Counted from the stretch's first letter, positions 1-8,227 are shown. The stretch: 64,000 nt of DNA from HR10 sp964615335 (GCA_964615335.1 CAZTMT010000005.1:1-64000), one strand, 5' to 3'. A program made the numbers and translations. The notes: generated by a model not told the origin, from the letters alone.

Positions 1-90
1 CAGGACCCCGAACAGAAAATCGCCCGACCCCGACAAATCTACATCGGACCTCCACCCAGGGACTATGTCCCTCTGGACCAGCGGGACTAG
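1..90 (+). CDS. C-terminal end of an upstream protein (partial)
   Basis: Reading frame 1 is open from the first base to a TAG at 88-90 and encodes 29 residues ending in VPLDQRD. It could be the tail of a gene that starts before the window on the same strand as the following protease, 59 bp downstream. The fragment is too short to identify, and an open frame of this length can occur by chance in GC-rich DNA. No function is proposed. Confidence 0.3.
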   Translation, partial: QDPEQKIARPRQIYIGPPPRDYVPLDQRD

Positions 91-149
91 GCGCCCGGCC
101 TGGAGCGCGGGCTGGCCGGTGTGCGAGAGGCTCCCGATCGGAGGATTTC

Positions 150-1268
150 ATGTTCGCTCATACTCTTCGTTTGGGGCGTATCTTCGGTATTCCCATCGGG
201 CTGCATTATTCGTGGTTCATCGTCTTTGTGCTAGTGACGCTCTCTTTGGTGGCGCAGTTCGCCCGGGAGTATCCGGACTGGACAAGAGGGGTTTCGTATG
301 GCCTGGGCCTGCTGACCAGCCTTTTGCTCTTTCTCTCGGTCCTGCTTCATGAGCTTGGGCACAGTGTCGTCGCGCTTCGGAAAGGGATACGGGTACGAGC
401 GATCACGCTCTTTGTCTTTGGCGGTGTGGCGCAGATCGAACGCGAGCCGAGCCGTCCCCGGGATGAGTTCGAGATCGCTGTGGCGGGGCCTGTGGTGAGC
501 CTGCTTCTGGCCGGGATCTTCTACGGGTTCTCTCAAGGGATGAGATCGGCCAGCGAGCCGTTTTATGCCCTGGGGCGCTGGTTGGGGCAGATCAATTTCC
601 TGCTGGCCGTGTTCAATCTGATTCCCGGATTCCCTCTGGATGGGGGGCGTATCCTTCGGGCGTTTTTGTGGAAGCTCACAGGGAGCTACGAGCAAGGGAC
701 GCGGTGGGCTTCGGCGGCCGGGCAGGGGATCGCCTATCTCTTCATCCTGGGGGGCGTGTGGATCGCGTTCTCAAGGGATTTCGTGAGCGGGTTGTGGATG
801 GGATTCATCGGGTGGTTCCTCCTGAGCGCGGCGCAGGCGGCCGTCGCTCATCTGGATGTGCGGCGCCTGTTGCGGGGAGTCCGAGCGGTGGATGCGATGA
901 CGACCGAATGCCTGCTCTTGCCGCGAAGTATGAGCGTGGCCGAGCTGGTGGAGGACCATCTTCTCCGAACGGGAAGGCGGTGTGCGGTCGTCACCGATGG
1001 GGATCGCGTGGTCGGATTGGTCACGCTGCATCAGGTTCGGCAAGTCCCGCGCTCGGAGTGGGAAGTGACCCCCCTTGAGGCGATCGCCATTCCCGAGGCG
1101 GCCTTGCACGCCGTCCCGCCCGAGATGGAGCTGGTCGAGGTTCTGGCCTTGATGGATGATTATCAGGTCAATCAGGTCCCCGTTGTTCACAACGGACGGA
1201 TTCTCGGTCTGTTGGGGAGGGAACAATTGATGCGGGTCATTCGGACCCGCCTGGAATTAGGAGCGTGA
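150..1268 (+). CDS. Site-2-protease-type M50 membrane metalloprotease with C-terminal CBS domains
   Basis: The 372-residue protein has the M50 layout. Several hydrophobic segments occupy roughly the first 280 residues. The zinc motif HELGH lies at residues 67-71 inside one of them, and the second conserved motif NLIPGFPLDGG is at about 156-166, where the Asp should be the third zinc ligand. The last ~130 residues look like a pair of CBS domains (the region of AVDAMTTECLLLP onward), which in related proteins sense adenine nucleotides. A GGAGG ribosome site precedes the ATG. The family cleaves membrane proteins within the bilayer; the substrate here is unknown. The stop codon is followed 11 bp later by the start of the disulfide oxidoreductase, so the two are probably co-transcribed. 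Confidence 0.93.
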   Translation: MFAHTLRLGRIFGIPIGLHYSWFIVFVLVTLSLVAQFAREYPDWTRGVSYGLGLLTSLLLFLSVLLHELGHSVVALRKGIRVRAITLFVFGGVAQIEREPSRPRDEFEIAVAGPVVSLLLAGIFYGFSQGMRSASEPFYALGRWLGQINFLLAVFNLIPGFPLDGGRILRAFLWKLTGSYEQGTRWASAAGQGIAYLFILGGVWIAFSRDFVSGLWMGFIGWFLLSAAQAAVAHLDVRRLLRGVRAVDAMTTECLLLPRSMSVAELVEDHLLRTGRRCAVVTDGDRVVGLVTLHQVRQVPRSEWEVTPLEAIAIPEAALHAVPPEMELVEVLALMDDYQVNQVPVVHNGRILGLLGREQLMRVIRTRLELGA

Positions 1269-1279
1269 AGGAGGAGATC

Positions 1280-1951
1280 ATGGCTTTCTTGGATGAACGC
1301 ACGCGTCAGGAACTGCACCGGAGATGGGCTGATCTGGTCCATCCTGTGCGGCTCGTCTTCTTCACTCAGGAATTAGAATGCCCCACGTGCTGGGAGACCG
1401 AACAGCTCCTGCGCGAGACGGCGGAGTTGTCGGAGAAGATTCGGCTGGACGTCTATAACTTCCAACTGGATCGCGAGCAGGTCGCGGCGTTCGGCGTGGA
1501 CAAGGTTCCGGCGACGGTGGTCCTGGGGGAACAGGATTATGGGATTCGGTTTTACGGGGTTCCTTCGGGTTACGAGTTCGCCAGTCTGGTGGATGCGATC
1601 CTCGCGGTCTCGCAGGGGGATTCGGGACTTTCACCCGAGACGCGGGAGAGGTTGCGTCAGGTGACCGCTCCGCTGCACATTCAGGTTCTGGTCACGCCGA
1701 CCTGACCCTATTGTCCGGCCGCGGTGCGGCTGGCTCATCGGATGGCGATCGAGAGTCCGTGGATTCGCGCGGATATGGTTGAGGTCTCTGAGTTCCCCGA
1801 TCTCATCGCGAAATATCAGGTCATGGGGGTCCCGCTCACCGTCGTCAATGAGACAGTGCGAATCGAGGGGGCACGTCCGGAGCCGATTTTCGTGGAAGAG
1901 GTCTTATCCGCTCTCTCTTCGAACGGAGAGAATTCGGAGATGTCAGGATAA
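1280..1951 (+). CDS. pdo: Protein disulfide oxidoreductase (tandem thioredoxin folds), candidate selenoprotein with in-frame UGA
   Basis: Two in-frame open segments (to 1702 and from 1706) form one 223-residue protein if the TGA at 1703-1705 is read through. The N-terminal thioredoxin-like unit has CPTC at residues 34-37 and a cis-Pro context (KVPATVV). The C-terminal unit reads TPT-UGA-PYCP followed by AAVRLAHRM, with its own cis-Pro (GVPLTVV). Archaeal/thermophile PDO proteins are about 225 residues and carry CPYC here, so UGA falls exactly on the nucleophilic cysteine: UPYC instead of CPYC. The ATG at 1280 has a strong SD (AAGGAGG); an upstream GTG at 1265 overlaps the protease stop and is less likely. 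A SECIS-like hairpin follows the UGA. Read conventionally, the product would lose its second active site. A sequencing change of TGC to TGA is the main alternative. Confidence 0.8.
1703..1735 (+). promoter_or_regulatory. Candidate bacterial SECIS element with recoded UGA
   Basis: UGA is at 1703-1705. A hairpin follows: CCGGCCGC (1715-1722) pairs with GCGGCTGG (1726-1733) through 8 bp including one G-U, with the three-base apical loop GGT (1723-1725). The apical loop begins 17 nt after the UGA and starts with GG. As I recall the bacterial SECIS model, it requires a loop about 16-37 nt from the UGA with a G in its first two positions, and both hold here. The base after the UGA is C, a weak termination context. 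The region is GC-rich and codes for conserved residues, so a chance hairpin cannot be excluded. Confidence 0.6.
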
Positions 1952-1963
1952 GGGGAGGAAACG

Positions 1964-2488
1964 ATGAGCCGCAATAACGTCAACACGGAAGCCGTTCTGG
2001 CCTTCGCTTCGGACGTACAACGTGATCCCGCCGTGGCCAAAAAGAGGAAGCGCGTCGAGGGGGAGTGGGTGCTCGAAGAGGGGCAGCCCCAATTTCGCGC
2101 GCGCTTGGAATATCCGGAAGGCGCTGATCTGGTCGAGGCCGATGGCGCGCCGTTTATGGGCGGTGGAGGACGGAAGCCCGATCCCATTCAATATTGCCTC
2201 TACGGCATGGCGTCCTGTTTCGCCGGGACGTTTGCCACGCTGGCCGCCATGGAGGGCATCGTCCTCAAGAAGCTCGTCGTCGCCGCCGAGAACCGCCTGG
2301 ACCTCAGCCGAGCGCTCGGGCTCTCGGAGAATCCGATCGTCGAGGGGGTGGAGATCACGGTCACCGTCTCGGCCGATGCGCCCCCTGAGAAGCTGGAACA
2401 GATCGAACGTCTGGCGCGCGAGCGCTGCCCGGGAGTTTATTGCATCGTCAATCCCATTCCCTTGACGACGCGGCTGGTTGTGGAGTGA
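1964..2488 (+). CDS. OsmC/Ohr-family thiol peroxidase-like protein
   Basis: The 174-residue protein carries the OsmC-family pattern. A Gly-rich segment before the first conserved cysteine reads PIQYCLYGMASCFAGTF, and the second cysteine lies in RERCPGVYC near the C-terminus. Family members reduce organic hydroperoxides or handle reactive sulfur species with these two cysteines. The start has a good SD (GGGGAGG) 12 bp after the disulfide oxidoreductase stop, so the two redox proteins are very likely co-expressed. The N-terminal ~50 residues are longer than in minimal OsmC proteins. Whether it is a peroxidase or a thiol-binding relative cannot be told from sequence. Confidence 0.88.
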   Translation: MSRNNVNTEAVLAFASDVQRDPAVAKKRKRVEGEWVLEEGQPQFRARLEYPEGADLVEADGAPFMGGGGRKPDPIQYCLYGMASCFAGTFATLAAMEGIVLKKLVVAAENRLDLSRALGLSENPIVEGVEITVTVSADAPPEKLEQIERLARERCPGVYCIVNPIPLTTRLVVE

Positions 2489-2507
2489 GGTCCTCCTCGG
2501 GGTGATA

Positions 2508-2596
2508 TGGCGGAGGGTGTGGGACTCGAACCCACACGGGCTTTTGATTCCCGCCGGTTTTCAAGACCGGTGCCTTGCCTGTTCGGCCAACCCTCC
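2508..2596 (-). tRNA. tRNA-Ser(UGA)
   Basis: The 89-nt class II tRNA has encoded CCA. The acceptor stem is GGAGGGT paired with ACCCTCC. The anticodon stem CCGGT/ACCGG encloses the loop CTTGAAA, giving anticodon TGA, and a long variable arm (CGGG...CCCG) precedes the T arm (GTGGG TTCGAGT CCCAC). The anticodon is UGA, not the UCA of tRNA-Sec, so this is serine. Confidence 0.96.
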
Positions 2597-2749
2597 GACA
2601 CGGAGTATACGATGTCGCCGGCGGCTTTTTCAAGCTGAAGGAGCAGCGCCCTTCTGCAAGAGAACCAGAGGAGAAGCCGCGTCGGCCGCCGGGGCGCCGA
2701 TCCGGGCGGCATACCCCCCGGTGAACTCGGGAAGAACGTGTCGCTGAGA

Positions 2750-2778
2750 TTGACGGCGAGGGAATGAGCCTCTATTAT
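2750..2778 (+). promoter_or_regulatory. Sigma-70-type promoter of hpt
   Basis: TTGACG (2750-2755), a 17-bp spacer and TATTAT (2773-2778) closely match the vegetative consensus. Transcription would start near 2785. This is downstream of the in-frame ATG at 2764 and so rules that codon out as the hpt start. Confidence 0.7.
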
Positions 2779-2808
2779 TTCGCCTCTCTCGCCAGGGGAG
2801 AGAAGAGT

Positions 2809-3408
2809 ATGTCTTCGAGGGAAGAAGGCGTTTTTTCGGAGTTTCACAGTCCGGATCTCGAAATCCTCATTGATGCCGAGACGCTGAAGCGTCGGATCGC
2901 CGAGCTGGGCGCCGAGATCACGCGCGATTATGCGGGGAAAGTGCCGCATCTGGTCTGCGTGCTCAAGGGGGCGGTCGTGTTCCTGGCTGAACTCATGCGC
3001 CATATTGATCTGCCCGTGACCCTGGATTTCATCGCCGTCTCCAGTTACGGGGATGCGACGAGGACTTCGGGCGAAGTGCGCATCATCAAGGACCTGGATG
3101 AGAGCCTGGCCGGGCGCGATGTGCTGCTTGTCGAGGACATCCTGGATACGGGATTGACGCTGAGCTACCTCATGAACAATTTCCTCTCCCGGGGGGTGAA
3201 GTCGTTGCGTATCGTCACGCTTCTGAACAAACCGTCGCGGCGCCTTGTCGAGGTCCCCATTGCGTATAAGGGCTTCGATATTCCGGATGCTTTTGTCGTC
3301 GGATTCGGCCTGGACTACGCGCAGCGCTATCGTAACCTGCCCTTCATCGCGGTGCTGAAGAATGTATCGGCTCCCGATCCTCCTTCTGCGCACGATGTGG
3401 AGGGTTGA
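2809..3408 (+). CDS. hpt: Hypoxanthine phosphoribosyltransferase
   Basis: The 199-residue protein has the type I phosphoribosyltransferase PRPP loop VLLVEDILDTGLTLSYL, plus LVCVLKGAVVFLAEL and the C-terminal VVGFGLDYAQRYRNLPFIAVL expected of bacterial Hpt. It converts hypoxanthine (and usually guanine) plus PRPP to the nucleotide in purine salvage. The ATG at 2809 was chosen because a GGGGAG site precedes it and because the promoter at 2750-2778 overlaps the alternative ATG at 2764. It faces convergently the phosphopentomutase gene deoB, another nucleoside-salvage function. Confidence 0.94.
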   Translation: MSSREEGVFSEFHSPDLEILIDAETLKRRIAELGAEITRDYAGKVPHLVCVLKGAVVFLAELMRHIDLPVTLDFIAVSSYGDATRTSGEVRIIKDLDESLAGRDVLLVEDILDTGLTLSYLMNNFLSRGVKSLRIVTLLNKPSRRLVEVPIAYKGFDIPDAFVVGFGLDYAQRYRNLPFIAVLKNVSAPDPPSAHDVEG

Positions 3409-3451
3409 AGCGGATCGCGCGAGGGGGATCAGTGTATCCTCGGGCCTTCCC

Positions 3452-4630
3452 TCAGGTGAGAATCTCCCCGAGAAAGCTCTCGCCCACCGGCAGGTGCACT
3501 CCGAAGTTCTCGGCGATCGTCTGTCCAATATCGGCGAGCGAGCGGCGCACGCCGAGGTTCACCCCAGGGCGCACACGAGGGCCATAGACGAGAATGGGGA
3601 CGTACTCTCGCGAATGGTCCGTCGAGGGAGTCGTCGGATCGCATCCGTGATCCGCTGTGAGGATGAGCGCATCGTCCGGGCGGAGGCGCGCTTCGATTTC
3701 CGGTAATCGGGCGTCGAACTCTTCGAGCGCTCGGGCGTAGCCCTCGACGTCATTGCGATGGCCGTAGAGCATATCGAAGTCCACGAGGTTCACGAAGATC
3801 AGGCCCTGTTCGGTCTCTTCCAGAGCCGCGAGCGTCTGCTCGATCGAAGCTCGGTTGTTGCCCGCGGGACGTTCGCGCGTGAATCCACGATGCGCGAAGA
3901 TGGAGCCGGTCTTCCCGACGGCGACGGTCTCCCAGCCGGAATCCTTGAGCCGATCCAGCAGTGTGGGTGCCGGAGGGGCGACCGCGTAGTCCCGCCGCCC
4001 TTCGGTGCGTCGGAAATTCCCGGGCGTGCCGACGAAGGGACGCGCGATGACGCGCCCGACGCGATGGGGGCCCTGCAGCAATCGGCGCGCGATCTCGCAC
4101 ATCCGGTAAAGCTCCTGGGGGGGGATGACCTCTTCATGAGCGGCGATTTGAAAGACGCTGTCGGCCGACGTGTACACGATGGGGTATCCCGTGCGCATGT
4201 GCTCGGGTCCCAGTTCTTTGATGATCTCCGTTCCGGAGGCGGGACGATTGCCCAGCACTTTCCGTCCGATCTCCCGTTCGAAGGCTTCGATGATCTCCGG
4301 AGGAAAGCCTTTCGGATATGTGGGGAAGGGGACGTCGGTGATGATCCCGGCGATCTCCCAGTGGCCGGTCGTCGTGTCCTTGCCCGCCGAGGCGATGGCC
4401 GCGCGACCGAAAGCTCCTTCCGGAGTTTCGACCGGAGGAAGAGCCATGGGTTTGATGTTGGCGATCCCGTAGCGACGCAGGTTCGGGACGCGCAGCGGGC
4501 GATAGGCGAACAGGTGCCCGAGCGTGTCGCTCCCCTGATCGCCATACCGATCTGCATCGGGCATCTCCCCGATCCCGACGCTATCGAGGACCATGAGGAG
4601 GATCCGGCGAAAAGGGACTTGTCTTCTCAT
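3452..4630 (-). CDS. deoB: Phosphopentomutase
   Basis: The 392-residue protein matches the full-length DeoB of the alkaline phosphatase superfamily. Metal-binding motifs are visible in order: VLDSVGIGEMPDA near the N-terminus, the KDTTTGHWE segment holding the phosphorylated Thr, NLVDFDMLYGHRND, and TADHGCDPTTPSTDHSRE near the C-terminus. It interconverts ribose 1-phosphate and ribose 5-phosphate (and the deoxy forms) in nucleoside catabolism. GGAGG precedes the ATG. It lies 87 bp downstream of the zinc-ribbon gene on the same strand and may share its transcript. Confidence 0.96.
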   Translation of the reverse strand: MRRQVPFRRILLMVLDSVGIGEMPDADRYGDQGSDTLGHLFAYRPLRVPNLRRYGIANIKPMALPPVETPEGAFGRAAIASAGKDTTTGHWEIAGIITDVPFPTYPKGFPPEIIEAFEREIGRKVLGNRPASGTEIIKELGPEHMRTGYPIVYTSADSVFQIAAHEEVIPPQELYRMCEIARRLLQGPHRVGRVIARPFVGTPGNFRRTEGRRDYAVAPPAPTLLDRLKDSGWETVAVGKTGSIFAHRGFTRERPAGNNRASIEQTLAALEETEQGLIFVNLVDFDMLYGHRNDVEGYARALEEFDARLPEIEARLRPDDALILTADHGCDPTTPSTDHSREYVPILVYGPRVRPGVNLGVRRSLADIGQTIAENFGVHLPVGESFLGEILT

Positions 4631-4717
4631 GGGCAGAAACCTCCGGCCGAGACCTTCAGACGACGTTCTTCAGCCCCACCCTATCGCGCAGAGACCCGAG
4701 CCTCGACGGATGCGCAC

Positions 4718-5452
4718 TCACGCGGCCGATTCGGAGACTTCCGCCGAAGTCGCTCGATAGAAAAGGATTCGGCTACAGTTGTCGCAGGTGAGAATCTCCT
4801 GGCCTTTGCGGACATCGGCGTAAACCTGCGGCCGAATCGTCATATGGCAGGCCGTGCATGAGCCATCGCGCACTTCCGCCAGCGCGATCCCATCGCGCAG
4901 TTCCATCAGGCGCGTGTAGCGAGCGAGCAGGTCCGGACGAATCGTCTGCGCCAGCTCTTCGCGCTGCTGTCGAACGCGGTTCAATTCTTCCGTCAGGCGT
5001 TCGACGGCTGTCGCGCATTCGGCCAGCAGAACATCGAAGTGTTGACGCCGCGCTTCGATCTCCGGGGTCCGCTCCCGAATCTCTCGCTCCAGTCCTTCGA
5101 TCGTCTCCAGCAGCTCCAGGATCTGCGTCTCCAGAGCGCCGATGAGTTTCTTGGCCATATCAATCTCCCGCAGCGCCGCGGCGTATTCCGTCTGATTCCG
5201 AACGCGCATGAGGTCGCTCTTATACTTCTCCAGTCGCAGTTGAGCGTCCTGCAAATCCATCTCCAATTGTCGGTGCTGGCGTCGAGAGGCCTCCAAACGC
5301 TCCTGCTTCTCCAAATATTCCGCCGCGAATTCGCGGAACTGCCGTTCCAGTTCCGCCCTCTTCTGTGGGGCTGTCGCGATCTCCTCTTCCAGGTCTCGGA
5401 TCTTCATGTCGAGTTCTTGCAAGGCGATCAGTTTCTCTAATTCCGGGTTCAC
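4718..5452 (-). CDS. Coiled-coil protein with C-terminal C4 zinc ribbon (COG1579 type)
   Basis: The 244-residue protein consists of a long, heptad-rich, charged coiled coil (about residues 1-180) followed by a C4 zinc ribbon with CTACH and CDNC pairs near residues 200-225. This is the architecture of the widespread COG1579/zf-RING_7 family, whose cellular role is not well established; a nucleic-acid or ribosome-linked role has been suggested. The start is a GTG preceded by GGGAGGG; no in-frame ATG fits. A strong extended -10 element lies about 130 bp upstream. Confidence 0.88.
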   Translation of the reverse strand: MNPELEKLIALQELDMKIRDLEEEIATAPQKRAELERQFREFAAEYLEKQERLEASRRQHRQLEMDLQDAQLRLEKYKSDLMRVRNQTEYAAALREIDMAKKLIGALETQILELLETIEGLEREIRERTPEIEARRQHFDVLLAECATAVERLTEELNRVRQQREELAQTIRPDLLARYTRLMELRDGIALAEVRDGSCTACHMTIRPQVYADVRKGQEILTCDNCSRILFYRATSAEVSESAA

Positions 5453-5581
5453 AACAGCACCCTCCCATGAAGATCTCGCTGTGATAAACCAAAAGGGGAA
5501 CGGTGAGGAAGGACGTCCAACCCTGTTCCTATTTTCGACTCGCCTTGAGCGATGGTCTCTCCTTCCATAAGGTTACGACTC

Positions 5582-5610
5582 ATTATAGCACAGGGGCATC
5601 TTGACACAAA
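5582..5610 (-). promoter_or_regulatory. Extended -10 promoter for the zinc-ribbon gene
   Basis: On the minus strand TGCTATAAT (the TATAAT hexamer is the complement of 5582-5587) is a perfect extended -10. A TTGTGT-like -35 lies about 16 bp upstream. It overlaps the -35 of the divergent nth promoter, so the two polymerase sites are mutually exclusive in space. Confidence 0.6.
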
Positions 5611-5630
5611 GCGGCGGGCGAAACTATTCT
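5601..5630 (+). promoter_or_regulatory. Sigma-70-type promoter of nth
   Basis: TTGACA (5601-5606), an 18-bp spacer and TATTCT (5625-5630) stand 55 bp upstream of the nth ATG. Confidence 0.65.
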
Positions 5631-5685
5631 AAGGCTTTGCACAAGCGTTTCGCGCCAGTTTCAAGCGCTGTGGGGACGCGTCCGG

Positions 5686-6399
5686 ATGAAAAAGCAGACC
5701 ACGCGGGTGAAAGCAGAGATTTCCCCGGAGAGGCACCGGCTGTCATCTGAGGAGCGCGCGCGCATTCGGGAGATCCTCGTGCGGCTTCGGCGGAAATATC
5801 CGGTGGTCGGCACGGCCTTGAATTTCAGCAATCCGCTGGAGCTTTTGATCGCGACGATTCTCTCGGCCCAATGCACCGATGAGCGCGTGAATCAGGTCAC
5901 GGCTGAGCTGTTTCGGAAGTATCGTACGGCGCAGGACTATGCCCGGGCTCCTCTGCGAGAGTTGGAGAAGGCGATCCGGCCGACGGGATATTATCGGAAT
6001 AAGGCGCGGGCGATCAAGGCCGCATGTCGGAAGATCATCGAAGACTTCGACGGGGAGGTTCCCCGAACCATGGACGAGTTGCTCACGCTTCCGGGCGTGG
6101 CGCGGAAGACGGCCAACGTCGTCTTGCAGAACGCCTTCGGTATCCCCTCGGGCATTGTCGTGGACACGCACGTTCTGCGCGTCGCCGGGCGGCTGGGATT
6201 GACCCGAGAGACGAATCGGGACAAGGTCGAGCGGGATCTGATGGCCCTCATTCCTCCCCGGGAGTGGATCGCCTTCAGCCATCGGTTGATCGCTCATGGT
6301 CGGGAGACGTGCCGAGCCCGCCGCCCGCTCTGCGACACATGCATTCTGGCGACGCTCTGCCCTTATCCTCAGAAGACCGCTTCCCGCAGCGCGGCGTGA
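5686..6399 (+). CDS. nth: Endonuclease III (DNA glycosylase/AP lyase)
   Basis: The 237-residue protein shows the helix-hairpin-helix LLTLPGVARKTANVVL with the catalytic Lys, then VDTHVLRVAGRLGL with the catalytic Asp. The C-terminal [4Fe-4S] cluster motif has four cysteines (CRARRPLC...C..LCP). It removes oxidised pyrimidines and nicks the abasic site in base excision repair. An N-terminal extension of about 20 basic residues precedes the conserved core. It has its own promoter and is convergent with the APC permease, 25 bp away. Confidence 0.96.
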   Translation: MKKQTTRVKAEISPERHRLSSEERARIREILVRLRRKYPVVGTALNFSNPLELLIATILSAQCTDERVNQVTAELFRKYRTAQDYARAPLRELEKAIRPTGYYRNKARAIKAACRKIIEDFDGEVPRTMDELLTLPGVARKTANVVLQNAFGIPSGIVVDTHVLRVAGRLGLTRETNRDKVERDLMALIPPREWIAFSHRLIAHGRETCRARRPLCDTCILATLCPYPQKTASRSAA

Positions 6400-6424
6400 G
6401 GCCGCGCGAGAGACTTCCGTCGGA

Positions 6425-8161
6425 TCACCTCGGGCGTTTCCGGCCCAGTCCAAGGCCCAGAAGAAGCAGCAGGAAACCGACGCCCAGGCCGCCAAAGCTC
6501 CCATAGTGCAGAAGACGGTACATGTGTGCGGCATGGGTGAGCTGTTCGGTCAGAGCGCGAGACGAAGCCTTCGCCATCACTTCTGCGTAGTGATGGCTTG
6601 CGGCCAGGCCAACCAGCGAGAGGACGAGCAAGGAGGTTCCCAGACCGGCGATCTGAAGAAGGCGTCGGGGGATATCCTGACGGATCCAGCGGCTGTGCGT
6701 GACCCCGTAGAAGACGTAGATGAGCAATCCTGCGGCCAGCCATACCCCGAACCGAATCCAGGTGAGGCGCGGCAGGCTGAGCATCAGATAGAGGCAACTG
6801 GCGATGCCCAGAATCGGGACCCAAGGGACCAAAGGAGTGCGGAAGGGGCGGGGCCGCTCGGGATCCGTATAGCGGAGCACGAGCACGCCCGCGCAGACCA
6901 GAATGAAAGCAAAAAGCGTCCCGATGTTCGTCAGTTCCGCAGCCTCGCCGATGTCCAGGAAGGCGGCCGACAGGGCGACCACCACGCCCGTCAGAATCGT
7001 CGTCACATACGGAGTCTTGAAGCGCGGATGAACGCGAGCGAATCTCTCGGGCAGAAGCCCATCGCGGGACATGGAGAAGAAGATGCGCGGCTGCCCCATC
7101 TGAAAGACGAGCAGAACCGACGTGGTCGCGACGACGGCCCCGAAGGCGACAATACCGGCCGCCCAGTCCAGATTCAGAATGCGCAGCGCCAGAGCCAGCG
7201 GCTCCGGAACATTCAGCTCCGAGTACGGAACCAGCCCTGTGAGAACGGCTGCTGTGATCACGTAGAGGATCGTGCACACAAGCAGCGAGCCGATCATTCC
7301 CAGAGGGAGATCGCGTTGGGGATTCCGCGTCTCCTCGGCCGTCGTGGAGATGGCATCAAACCCGATGTAGGCGAAAAAGACCAGTGCCGCTCCCGTCATG
7401 ATCCCCTTCCAGCCGTTGGGGGCGAAGGGATGCCAATTCTCCGGCTTCACATAGAAGAAGCCGACTCCGATGAAGAAGAGCAGCACGAGCAGCTTCACGG
7501 CGACCATGAACGCGTTGAAGCGCGCGCTCTCTTTGACGCCGATGACCAGAAGGACGGTGAGCACAGCGACGATCCCGAAGGCCGGCAGGTTGAAGATCAC
7601 CGGGATGCCGAAAAGGCGCGGCGCATGCGCGACGATCTCCGGCGTGTGGACGCCCACATTGTAGCTCACCGTGAGCCAGCGCCACTCGGGAGAGATCTCC
7701 AGGCCGAGCCCGCGAAGAAGCTCCAGGAAATATCCCGACCAGCTCACAGCGACGGCGATATTGCCGACGGCGTATTCCAGAATCAAATCCCAGCCGATGA
7801 TCCAGGCCAGAAGCTCGCCGAGCGTCGCATAGGCATAGGTGTAAGCGCTCCCCGAAATCGGGATGAGCGAGGCGAATTCGGCATAACAGAGAGCGCAGAA
7901 TCCGCACGCCAGAGCCGTCAGCACGAACGAGAGGATCAATCCGGGACCGGCTCCCGGACGGAGGACCTCTCCCGTCACGGGATCCACCGTTCCGGCGGCG
8001 GCCGTGCCCGTCAGCGCGAAGATGCCCGCGCCGATGATCGCCCCAATGCCGAGCGCCACCAGATCCACCGCCGTGAGAGCCCTTTTGAGCCGGTATTCGG
8101 GCCTCTCGCTCTCGCGGAGAATGGAATCCACCGTCTTTCGCCGAAAGAGTTCTCCGAACAT
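6425..8161 (-). CDS. APC-superfamily amino acid permease
   Basis: The 578-residue protein has about 12 or more transmembrane helices. The N-terminal unwound-helix signature GIGAIIGAGIFALTGTAAA and the GYDAISTT-like segment (IGFDAISTTAEETRNPQRDLP) are typical of the cationic amino acid transporter (YfnA/CAT-like) branch. The ATG at 8161 follows an AGGGGGGAG ribosome site; upstream in-frame ATGs lie at or beyond the promoter region. Two extra helices at the C-terminus and a basic tail are present. The substrate cannot be assigned from sequence. Confidence 0.9.
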   Translation of the reverse strand: MFGELFRRKTVDSILRESERPEYRLKRALTAVDLVALGIGAIIGAGIFALTGTAAAGTVDPVTGEVLRPGAGPGLILSFVLTALACGFCALCYAEFASLIPISGSAYTYAYATLGELLAWIIGWDLILEYAVGNIAVAVSWSGYFLELLRGLGLEISPEWRWLTVSYNVGVHTPEIVAHAPRLFGIPVIFNLPAFGIVAVLTVLLVIGVKESARFNAFMVAVKLLVLLFFIGVGFFYVKPENWHPFAPNGWKGIMTGAALVFFAYIGFDAISTTAEETRNPQRDLPLGMIGSLLVCTILYVITAAVLTGLVPYSELNVPEPLALALRILNLDWAAGIVAFGAVVATTSVLLVFQMGQPRIFFSMSRDGLLPERFARVHPRFKTPYVTTILTGVVVALSAAFLDIGEAAELTNIGTLFAFILVCAGVLVLRYTDPERPRPFRTPLVPWVPILGIASCLYLMLSLPRLTWIRFGVWLAAGLLIYVFYGVTHSRWIRQDIPRRLLQIAGLGTSLLVLSLVGLAASHHYAEVMAKASSRALTEQLTHAAHMYRLLHYGSFGGLGVGFLLLLLGLGLGRKRPR

Positions 8162-8198
8162 CAGCTCCCCCCTGTGGGCTCGTCGCAGAAAGCACACA

Positions 8199-8227
8199 AC
8201 CATACCCGATCGCCGGGGGGAAGTCAA
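8199..8227 (-). promoter_or_regulatory. Promoter of the APC permease gene
   Basis: On the minus strand TTGACT (complement of 8222-8227), a 17-bp spacer and TATGGT (complement of 8199-8204) precede the ATG at 8161 by about 38 bp. Confidence 0.6.

Noticed and set aside
1703..1705. Reading the TGA as an ordinary stop that makes a pseudogene
   Set aside because: Both halves keep intact family motifs and one frame, the total length is normal, and the UGA falls exactly on a catalytic Cys with a hairpin behind it. Decay would not choose that codon. Sequencing error remains possible and is stated.
2508..2596. tRNA with TGA in the anticodon loop as a possible tRNA-Sec
   Set aside because: The loop is CTTGAAA, so the anticodon is UGA (Ser). 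tRNA-Sec needs UCA and an unusual acceptor/T-arm length that is not seen.
2764..2808. Earlier ATG for hpt at 2764
   Set aside because: It lies between the -35 and -10 of the best promoter, so it would not be in the mRNA. The ATG at 2809 has a better SD and gives a family-like length.
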